DNA of 5,284 nucleotides. Source: Clostridiales bacterium. Lineage in GTDB: Bacteria > Bacillota > Clostridia > Oscillospirales > CAG-272. Below the pieces are notes generated by a model. It was not told the DNA's origin, made no database searches, and was given only the letters and a program-made list of their open reading frames with translations. This document shows positions 1 to 4,580 of this stretch, in pieces. A program made the position numbers and the translations under genes. Within the stretch, counting starts at the first letter, position 1. Each line of letters starts with the position of its first letter. The stretch is taken from contig SFNW01000120.1 of assembly GCA_004554105.1 (NCBI GenBank), forward strand, positions 1-5,284. Direction: 5' to 3'.

Positions 1-269
1 GACATGAAATCGTAGAGGTCGGGGTTGTCGGGAATGTAGGCAAGCTGCTTTTTGCAGGCGAGCGGGGCTTGTTTCATCGACGCGCCGCCGACCGTGATTT
101 CGCCCGCGTCAAAGTCGAGAATGCCGACCGCCGCCTTGAGCGTCGTGGTCTTACCCGCGCCGTTATGCCCGATAAAGCCGTAAATCTCGCCCGGCGCGAT
201 GTGCAGCGAAAGGTCGTCTACGGCTTTCTTTTCGCCGTAGGTCTTGGTCAGATGTTCGATTGATAACAT
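1..269 (-). CDS. Second ABC transporter ATP-binding protein, EcsA/BcrA-like (3' end cut off)
   Basis: First 89 residues of another ABC ATPase; the rest lies beyond the window. It begins MLSIEHLTKTYGEKKAVDDLSL, the usual first strands and A-loop (Y11), followed by the Walker A motif GHNGAGKTT (34-42). The Q-loop position reads AYIPDNPDLYDF (77-88), with aspartate (D81) where glutamine is usual; the EcsA group similarly has an acidic residue (IPETP). This sets it apart from the first ATPase in the window, which has a normal Q. The ATG at 269 has a consensus AAGGAGG at 275-281 with a 5-base spacer and lies 18 bases after the methyltransferase stop. A cognate permease would be expected beyond position 1 of the window. 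Signature and Walker B motifs are outside the window, so completeness cannot be judged. Confidence 0.93.
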   Translation of the reverse strand, partial: MLSIEHLTKTYGEKKAVDDLSLHIAPGEIYGFIGHNGAGKTTTLKAAVGILDFDAGEITVGGASMKQAPLACKKQLAYIPDNPDLYDFM

Positions 270-274
270 AGTTT

Positions 275-281
275 CCTCCTT
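275..281 (-). promoter_or_regulatory. Ribosome binding site of the second ABC ATPase
   Basis: On the minus strand this reads AAGGAGG, five bases before the ATG ending at 269. It is the strongest Shine-Dalgarno match in the window and fixes the start of the cut-off ATPase. Confidence 0.85.
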
Positions 282-287
282 GCGCCG

Positions 288-1193
288 TCAGCCCTTTTTG
301 ACCGCCGTCGCATAATTGATATGTTCAAATGCCGCAAGGCTTGCGCCCGCAGGGTCGATAATCTGCTTTTGTATGTCGGCGGGCGTCAGAAATTCGTAAA
401 TCAGAAAGCCGTGCGCCGCAAACATCGTGTCAAAACTCATATAGTCGAAACTCGAGCGCATCTCCTCGCCCCCCGCCTTCGCCATGGCGACCATGTTTTG
501 CACGCGCCGCTCCTCGGCGAGAAACAGCCCCGCGTCGGCATAGTCCAGCACCAACGTGCTGCCCTCTGCCGAGAGCGCCGCGATTTGTTCAAGCGTCTTT
601 TCGATGTCTTCTTTATACAGGTAGTAGCTGACGCCGAGCCACGAGAAAAAGGTTTTCTTCTTCCTATCAAACCCGGCGGCAAGCAGTTTTTCGCAGAGGT
701 CGTCCCGCGAAAAGTCGACGCCGACAAAAGTCAGCCCCTCGGGCATCGGCAGTCCCGCGCGCCGAATCCGCGCGATTTTATCTGCCTGCGTCACGGGTCG
801 ATCGACTTCAAAAACGCCGTAACGCTCGGCAAACGCGGGATTCCGCAGCGCAAAGGTGTCAAGCCCCGCGCCCAAAATCACATACTGCTCCGTCCCCGTC
901 CGAACGGCGGTGCGGAGTGCCGCCTCGCAATAAGCCGCGCGGCAGAGCGGCGTGGGCGCAAGTGCCGTGTTGACGATACGCCGCAGCATTTCGTCGTTCG
1001 GCGCGGCACCCTTCCCCGGCTCGAAAAAGTCCGCGCCGCTTAGAATATACCTGCCGATTGCCGCGTACTCGTCGTCGGTCATCAGCCTTTTTGGCATTCT
1101 GTCGCAAAAAACGGGGTGTGTCTCGTGCTCGGCATGGTACGCACGGCAAAACGCCGAGAGCAGTGCCGTGATGCTTGCTTGATTTTCGCGCAT
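288..1193 (-). CDS. Class I SAM-dependent methyltransferase, leucine carboxyl methyltransferase-like
   Basis: Soluble methyltransferase of 301 residues resembling the LCMT/Ppm1 group (PF04072, TIGR00027-type). N-terminal AFCRAYHAEHETHPVFCDRMP (14-34) is the usual entry segment of that family. The cofactor-binding glycine motif is YVILGAGLDTFALR (104-117), followed by the acidic end of strand 2, EVDRP (129-133), and later by VGVDFSRDDL (157-166). TFFSWLGVSYYL (181-192) matches the family's E/W-G-x-x-x-YL segment, and STLVLDYAD (212-220) follows. In eukaryotes the family methylates a C-terminal leucine carboxylate or makes wybutosine; bacterial members often modify small molecules such as polyketides, and most have unknown substrates. 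The frame is open upstream to 1406, but that would overlap most of the preceding gene. The ATG at 1193 has GGAGGA at 1197-1202 and lies 20 bases after the preceding stop. Confidence is high for the fold and low for the substrate. Confidence 0.9.
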   Translation of the reverse strand: MRENQASITALLSAFCRAYHAEHETHPVFCDRMPKRLMTDDEYAAIGRYILSGADFFEPGKGAAPNDEMLRRIVNTALAPTPLCRAAYCEAALRTAVRTGTEQYVILGAGLDTFALRNPAFAERYGVFEVDRPVTQADKIARIRRAGLPMPEGLTFVGVDFSRDDLCEKLLAAGFDRKKKTFFSWLGVSYYLYKEDIEKTLEQIAALSAEGSTLVLDYADAGLFLAEERRVQNMVAMAKAGGEEMRSSFDYMSFDTMFAAHGFLIYEFLTPADIQKQIIDPAGASLAAFEHINYATAVKKG

Positions 1194-1196
1194 AAA

Positions 1197-1202
1197 TCCT
1201 CC
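1197..1202 (-). promoter_or_regulatory. Ribosome binding site of the LCMT-like methyltransferase
   Basis: Minus strand GGAGGA, three bases before the ATG at 1193. It supports a 301-residue protein instead of the longer open frame reaching 1406. Confidence 0.75.
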
Positions 1203-1213
1203 GTTCTGTTCTG

Positions 1214-1564
1214 TCAATCGCCGAAAAACTTGTCCTTGTAGAAATTCTCGTTGCCGAGCGGCTTTGCGGTCAAGCGGAACATCACACAGCCGTCGGGGCA
1301 GACGACGGTCTTTGTATATTTGCCGTCGCCGCCGACATTGGTCAGGTCGCCGCCGCTGCGGATTGCCTCCATCGTCGGAAAGAGCATCATCATGGTTTTC
1401 GAGCAAATGCCCTGCCCGTCCGCGTTGACGGGACAGCCGTAGGTGCAGGTGTATTTGTCCCCAATCTCCTCGCCGTTGCGGCAGTAATGCTCGGTACGGT
1501 CGCCGCGCAAGAAGCCGACGACCTCAATCTCAAATTCGTATTCCTCGTTATACCACTTTTTCAT
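1214..1564 (-). CDS. Small cysteine-rich protein, TIGR04076-like
   Basis: Protein of 116 residues with no signal peptide or membrane segment, so probably cytoplasmic. It has six cysteines (28, 40, 44, 54, 89, 93), including CTYGC (40-44) and CPDGC (89-93), spacings that could bind a metal or an Fe-S cluster. Other recognisable parts are GEEIGDKYTC (31-40), GICSKTMMMLFPTMEAIRSGGDL (52-74) and CVMFRLTAKP (93-102). The order of G-x-G, a C followed by a LFP-x-x-x-A-x-R-x-GGDL stretch, and a late CPD-x-x-V-x-F resembles the TIGR04076 family, whose function is unknown. Start choice: the frame stays open to an ATG at 1603, but the ATG at 1564 has AAGGGAG at 1572-1578 with a 7-base spacer and forms an ATGA overlap with the deaminase stop. 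The 13 extra residues also look like non-coding sequence. Coupling to the deaminase suggests a shared role. The gene is real; the family match is from memory and moderate. Confidence 0.82.
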   Translation of the reverse strand: MKKWYNEEYEFEIEVVGFLRGDRTEHYCRNGEEIGDKYTCTYGCPVNADGQGICSKTMMMLFPTMEAIRSGGDLTNVGGDGKYTKTVVCPDGCVMFRLTAKPLGNENFYKDKFFGD

Positions 1565-1995
1565 CGTATTTCTCCCTTTTCGTACCGCTCGTCGCCCCAC
1601 CAAAGCGGCATCAGCTCGCCGAGCGTAACCGTCTTCCGCGTCGCGTAGTCAACGAGAATCTCGGTATCGCGGTTTCTTTGCGAAAGCTGCAGCAGGAATT
1701 CGCGGCACGCGCCGCAAGGCATACCGCTCCCGCCGCCGTAGGGCGGACGGTCGCGAAAGGCAATCATGCGGCGGACAACCGTCTGCCCGCTGTGCCGATA
1801 CATATCGAGAATCGCCACGCGCTCGGCGCAGAGTGCCATCACGCCCGACGCGCTCTCAATGCAGAAGCCGGTGAAAATCTCGCCGTTTTCGCTTTCAATC
1901 GCGCAGACGACATGGTGCGCGTCCACAAAGGGCGACACCGCCGTCGGGCGGTATTCTTCCTTCGCACGCAGATAAAGCTGTTCCCAAATGTCCAT
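1561..1995 (-). CDS. Cytidine deaminase-like zinc hydrolase (CDA/blasticidin-S deaminase fold)
   Basis: Cytoplasmic zinc deaminase of 144 residues, about the length of a tetrameric bacterial cytidine deaminase. The catalytic signature is complete: CAER (C56, with E58 as proton shuttle) and PCGAC (C94 and C97 as zinc ligands). The substrate-contact regions are not the usual ones. The N-terminal APYSxFxVGAA element of true Cdd enzymes is missing and is replaced by EYRPTAVSPFVDAHHVVCA (14-32). The usual NxE motif is replaced by GFCIESAS (43-50), and a glycine-rich YGGGSG (86-91) precedes the second zinc motif. The C-terminus carries PLWWGDERY (130-138). Free cytidine is therefore only one possible substrate; a modified nucleoside or blasticidin-like aminopyrimidine is possible. 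The ATG at 1995 has AAAGGAG at 2001-2007, 15 bases after the preceding stop. The TGA overlaps the next gene's start as ATGA. Confidence 0.88.
   Translation of the reverse strand: MDIWEQLYLRAKEEYRPTAVSPFVDAHHVVCAIESENGEIFTGFCIESASGVMALCAERVAILDMYRHSGQTVVRRMIAFRDRPPYGGGSGMPCGACREFLLQLSQRNRDTEILVDYATRKTVTLGELMPLWWGDERYEKGEIR
1572..1578 (-). promoter_or_regulatory. Ribosome binding site of the small cysteine-rich protein
   Basis: Minus strand AAGGGAG, seven bases before the ATG at 1564, lying inside the end of the deaminase gene. It favours the 1564 start over the ATG at 1603 and fits translational coupling through the ATGA overlap. Confidence 0.75.
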
Positions 1996-2000
1996 AGTTT

Positions 2001-2007
2001 CTCCTTT
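2001..2007 (-). promoter_or_regulatory. Ribosome binding site of the deaminase
   Basis: Minus strand AAAGGAG, five bases before the ATG at 1995, within the 15-base gap after the membrane methyltransferase. Confidence 0.75.
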
Positions 2008-2010
2008 GCT

Positions 2011-2679
2011 TTACCAAATCCACGGAATCAGTCTGTACTTGACCCGCTTTTTATACGCCGCGTAGCCGGGCAGTCCCGCCTCAAGCAGACGCTCCTCGCC
2101 GCGAATGCGAAAAATCAGCACGACGCCCATCGACAGAAACGGCAAAATCGCCGCGCCCGAGCCGAGAACGAGCGGAATCGCCGCCGAAAGCAGCAGCACG
2201 GCGGTGTACATCGGGTGCCGCACAACGGCGTACAGCCCCGTATCAATCACCCGCTGCCCCTCCTGCAATTCGACCGTGCGGGAGAGAAAGGCGTTTTCGC
2301 GCAGTACCTCGGCATACAGCCCGTAGGCAAAGAGAAACAGCAGCGCACCGGCAACCGAAACCGCCCACGGCAGCGGCGTAAAGCCATAACGGAAGTCCAG
2401 CCCCGCCGTCACAAAGCCGAGCACCAGCAAAATCGCCGACGCCAGCAGAACGCCGCGCTGCTCCGGCTCGCTCTCCTGCATTTGCATTCGCTTTTCAAGC
2501 AGCGCGGGCGACCGCACGAGCAGGACTGCGCCGAGCAGGGTCATCGGGACCAAGAACAGCGCAAGGAGCAGCCACGCACGCGGGAAATGCAGCGTCCCTG
2601 CGGGCGAAAACAGCAAAAGCCCCATTGCCAAAATAGCGGACAGCAGCCGAACAAGTCCTTTGACGAGCAATTTTTTCAC
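2011..2679 (-). CDS. ICMT-like membrane methyltransferase
   Basis: Integral membrane protein of 222 residues in the isoprenylcysteine carboxyl methyltransferase / phospholipid methyltransferase-like group, which uses S-adenosylmethionine. Hydrophobic segments lie at about 9-25, 35-55, 77-95, 105-123 and, as a pair, 157-190. The conserved C-terminal half is clear: GLYAVVRHPMY (148-158), GEERLL (194-199) and YAAYKKRVKYRLIP (206-219). In characterised ICMT enzymes the RHP and E-E elements form the cofactor pocket. Start choice: the frame is open upstream to 2820, but that extension overlaps the lipoprotein gene and reads as low-complexity Ala/Ser/Arg sequence. I therefore use the GTG at 2679, 16 bases after the lipoprotein stop, with AAGGA at 2691-2695 and a long 11-base spacer. 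Bacteria generally lack prenylated CaaX proteins, so the substrate is probably a lipid or small molecule, and it cannot be named from sequence. Confidence 0.88.
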   Translation of the reverse strand: MKKLLVKGLVRLLSAILAMGLLLFSPAGTLHFPRAWLLLALFLVPMTLLGAVLLVRSPALLEKRMQMQESEPEQRGVLLASAILLVLGFVTAGLDFRYGFTPLPWAVSVAGALLFLFAYGLYAEVLRENAFLSRTVELQEGQRVIDTGLYAVVRHPMYTAVLLLSAAIPLVLGSGAAILPFLSMGVVLIFRIRGEERLLEAGLPGYAAYKKRVKYRLIPWIW

Positions 2680-2690
2680 GGCGTCACCCG

Positions 2691-2695
2691 TCCTT
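2691..2695 (-). promoter_or_regulatory. Weak ribosome binding site of the membrane methyltransferase
   Basis: Minus strand AAGGA directly after the lipoprotein TGA, 11 bases before the chosen GTG at 2679. The long spacer plus GTG start predicts lower initiation than at the neighbouring genes, or dependence on ribosomes arriving from the lipoprotein gene (inference). Confidence 0.5.
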
Positions 2696-3670
2696 TCACT
2701 CGACGGTAAGACCGCCGCTGACGGTTTTGACGGCAACGCTGCACGCGCCGTCGCCGAAGGTCGGCTTGCCGCCGCTGACGCGGTAGTCACCGCAGTCGAA
2801 CTTGCCGCTCGTCGTGTCATAGTCGACCGTCGCGCCCAGTCCGTCGAGCAGCGTCAGGCGCACCTTGCCGCTCGTGGTTTTCAACTCCGCGTCCGCGCAG
2901 ACGGCTAAGCCCAGCGTCACGCTGCCGCTGACCGTCTTTGCCTCGGCCTCGGCGCATTCAAGGCGCAAAGCGTCGATTGCACCCGAGGTGGCCGAAAATT
3001 CGCAGTCACCTGCCGTCACAGCCTCGTCAAGCTCGATTTTGCCCGACACCGTGCCGATTTTCAGCGCGGCGGCGTGTAGGCTCTCCGCCTTGACCGCACC
3101 CGAGGTCGTACCGATTTCGAGTTTTTCGCGCGTCTCCACGCTGCCGAGCTGAATCGCACCGCTGACACTGCCGAGCTTCAGTTTCTCCGCCGTCAGTGTC
3201 TCAAGCTGCACGCTGCCCGAGGTCGTGCCGAGCTTCACGGTGTCGAGCGTCAGCGCGTCGGCTTGCACCGCTGCGCTCACCGCCTCGACCTCAAGTGCAA
3301 TGCCGTCGGGCAATTCCACCCGCAGCTGCTTTGCGCCGAGCGGGAAGCTGCCGACATAACCGGACGCCGCAAATTCGATGTACAGCGTGCCGTCCGCAAG
3401 CTTCCAATGCAGCTTCTGCGGGTCGGTCAGCAGTGCGCCGCTTTCGGAGACCGACAGCGTCTCGCCCTCTCCGCGCACGAGCTCGACCGTGCCCGAGGTC
3501 CAATGGATACAAACACGGCTGACCGCGTCCGCCGCATATTCAAAATCGCCGACCGCATACTGCGCCGCATTCGCATACCGATACCCGCCGAAAAGGCTCG
3601 GGAAGCCCATGCAGCCCGTAAGCGTGCCGCACAGAACGCCGAGGGCGGTCAAAGTCAAAACCTTTTTCAT
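2696..3670 (-). CDS. DUF4097-like repeat beta-helix lipoprotein
   Basis: Secreted lipoprotein of 324 residues. The N-terminus has a basic MKK, a hydrophobic core and the lipobox LTGC, with C20 as the lipidated cysteine, so the mature protein should sit on the outer face of the membrane. A first region (about 55-128) contains SGTVEL and strand-rich sequence. From about 130 a regular repeat follows: SG dipeptides at 151, 170, 190, 209, 229, 248, 267, 288 and 318, mostly 19-20 residues apart, preceded alternately by T and V. A degenerate SA copy lies at 132. This fits the adhesin-like beta-solenoid called DUF4097 (LiaG/YvlB-type proteins of Firmicutes). The ATG at 3670 follows the permease stop by 10 bases; its AAGGAG (3677-3682) overlaps that stop codon. 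Function is unknown. Position after an exporter suggests an envelope-stress or accessory role, which is inference. Confidence 0.88.
   Translation of the reverse strand: MKKVLTLTALGVLCGTLTGCMGFPSLFGGYRYANAAQYAVGDFEYAADAVSRVCIHWTSGTVELVRGEGETLSVSESGALLTDPQKLHWKLADGTLYIEFAASGYVGSFPLGAKQLRVELPDGIALEVEAVSAAVQADALTLDTVKLGTTSGSVQLETLTAEKLKLGSVSGAIQLGSVETREKLEIGTTSGAVKAESLHAAALKIGTVSGKIELDEAVTAGDCEFSATSGAIDALRLECAEAEAKTVSGSVTLGLAVCADAELKTTSGKVRLTLLDGLGATVDYDTTSGKFDCGDYRVSGGKPTFGDGACSVAVKTVSGGLTVE
2720..3225 (-). repeat. Degenerate repeats of about 57-60 bp encoding the beta-helix of the lipoprotein
   Basis: Coding repeats of 19-20 codons, each ending in a T/V-S-G triplet. The plus strand shows recurring cccgaggt segments (for example near 2981, 3100 and 3220) alternating with ccgctgac or ccgacac segments. 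This is protein-level repetition with strong base drift, not a mobile or CRISPR repeat. Confidence 0.7.
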
Positions 3671-3676
3671 TTTTCT

Positions 3677-3682
3677 CTCCTT
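3677..3682 (-). promoter_or_regulatory. Ribosome binding site of the lipoprotein, overlapping the permease stop
   Basis: Minus strand AAGGAG, six bases before the ATG at 3670. It shares bases with the permease TAA (3683-3681), so a ribosome finishing the permease covers it, which suggests coupling. Confidence 0.75.
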
Positions 3683-4580
3683 ATTTTTTACGCGGGCTTT
3701 TCAGCGTGAGAATCAGCACATACAGCCCCACAAGCACCGCCGTAGAGCCGGCAAGAATCAGGTACATCGTCCCCTCGCTCACCGCATTGCCGAAGAAATA
3801 GGCATTGCAGTCGACCGAGTCGCGAATCGCGGTCACCACCGCGTCGGGCACGCCGCTCTCGCCCATCGCGTCGAACGCACCGCCCATCATGTGACTGCGG
3901 ACAAGCGAGGTGCCGTAAGTCCCGGGGAAGAAGGAAAGTACCGTTTGCAGCCCCTCCGAGAAATTGGAAATCGGCATATACGCGCCGCAGATAAAGCCGT
4001 AGCCGGCACTGACGATTGTGCCGACCGCCGACGCCTGCCCGTTTGTCGAGAGCGGCGCGTTGACCAGTGAGGACAGTGCCGTGCCGAACAGCGACAGGAG
4101 CAGCACGTCCAGCCCGAGCAGCAGCACGTCCGCGGCCGACAGATACCACCCCGTCACAGCCAGATACCCGAGGCAGACCGCCAGCGCCGCGTAGCAGATC
4201 AGCAGCGTCGACAGCGCGCTCGCCGCAAAATAGCCGAGCGCCAGCGTCGATCGCCTGACCGGGGTCATGGTCAGATCCCGCCGGGCCCCGCTGATCCTGT
4301 CCTGCACCATTAGCAGATTGGAGCAGAACGCCACCGTCACGCAGCACACCGCCAGCAGCGACGAGACGAGCTGCCCGCCCACCGTGCCGTCGATCAGCGC
4401 CGCATCCACCGCGAAGCCCGCGGGCATGGCGGCGGCAAAGGAATCCCGGTAGACCTTGGCCAGAAACGTCGCATACAGCACCAGCAGAATGACCGGCGTG
4501 ATGAGCGAGGTAAAGAACATCCCCTTGTCCTTGAAGAATAATTTGCAGTTGCGCCGGATCAGCGCGCCAAGTCCGGTCAT
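3681..4580 (-). CDS. ABC-2 type transporter permease
   Basis: Membrane subunit of 299 residues, probably acting as a dimer with the ATPase encoded just upstream. It has the ABC-2/DrrB layout: a short cytoplasmic N-terminus with RRNCKLFFKDKG (9-20), then hydrophobic segments at about 24-44, 70-92, 112-142, 147-172, 183-205 and 271-293. A loop of about 65 residues (206-270), likely extracytoplasmic, precedes the last helix. The basic stretch GARRDLTMTPVRR (98-110) between helices 2 and 3 is typical of this family. The ATG at 4580 overlaps the ATPase stop as ATGA and has a GGAGG at 4590-4594 with a 9-base spacer; a second GGAGGT directly abuts the ATG. Two oddities: residues 151-164 are a tandem repeat (DVLLLGL/DVLLLSL), and codon preference changes around residue 200. 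The drug-exporter label is family-level; the true cargo could be a lipid, peptide or polysaccharide. Confidence 0.92.
   Translation of the reverse strand: MTGLGALIRRNCKLFFKDKGMFFTSLITPVILLVLYATFLAKVYRDSFAAAMPAGFAVDAALIDGTVGGQLVSSLLAVCCVTVAFCSNLLMVQDRISGARRDLTMTPVRRSTLALGYFAASALSTLLICYAALAVCLGYLAVTGWYLSAADVLLLGLDVLLLSLFGTALSSLVNAPLSTNGQASAVGTIVSAGYGFICGAYMPISNFSEGLQTVLSFFPGTYGTSLVRSHMMGGAFDAMGESGVPDAVVTAIRDSVDCNAYFFGNAVSEGTMYLILAGSTAVLVGLYVLILTLKSPRKK
4099..4131 (-). repeat. Short tandem repeat (21-bp period) in the permease
   Basis: The plus-strand 12-mer agcagcacgtcc occurs at 4099-4110 and again at 4120-4131, exactly seven codons apart. It encodes DVLLLGL followed by DVLLLSL in the fourth hydrophobic segment. 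Confidence 0.7.

Noticed and set aside
270..287. Possible terminators or riboswitches in the intergenic gaps
   Set aside because: All gaps are 10-20 bases and are filled by Shine-Dalgarno sequence; no hairpin followed by a T-run is present.
321..1043. Open frame of 240 codons on the plus strand
   Set aside because: It is the complement of the LCMT-like methyltransferase, is rich in R, K and H, and has no recognisable motif.
1189..1217. Minus-strand TTGACA (1212-1217) with TATGCG 17 bases downstream, a possible promoter
   Set aside because: The -35-like hexamer is formed by the stop region of the preceding gene, the -10 matches only three bases, and transcripts would begin inside the methyltransferase coding region.
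1194..1406. Upstream extension of the LCMT-like methyltransferase to an ATG at 1406
   Set aside because: The extra 71 residues are arginine-rich, overlap the cysteine-rich protein gene and precede a good ribosome binding site at 1197-1202.
1678..2709. Long open frame of 343 codons on the plus strand
   Set aside because: It lies opposite two well-supported minus-strand genes and the gap between them. Its translation is dominated by R, Q, H and N without any domain, as expected from the complement of GC-rich codons.
2680..2820. Upstream extension of the membrane methyltransferase to 2820
   Set aside because: The added 47 residues are Ala/Ser/Arg low-complexity sequence read from the lipoprotein gene in another frame; the GTG at 2679 gives the normal family N-terminus.
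2720..3225. Regularly spaced repeats that could suggest a CRISPR array
   Set aside because: Repeats are in-frame multiples of three, diverged, and encode SG turns in an open gene with a signal peptide; there are no identical direct repeats with unique spacers.
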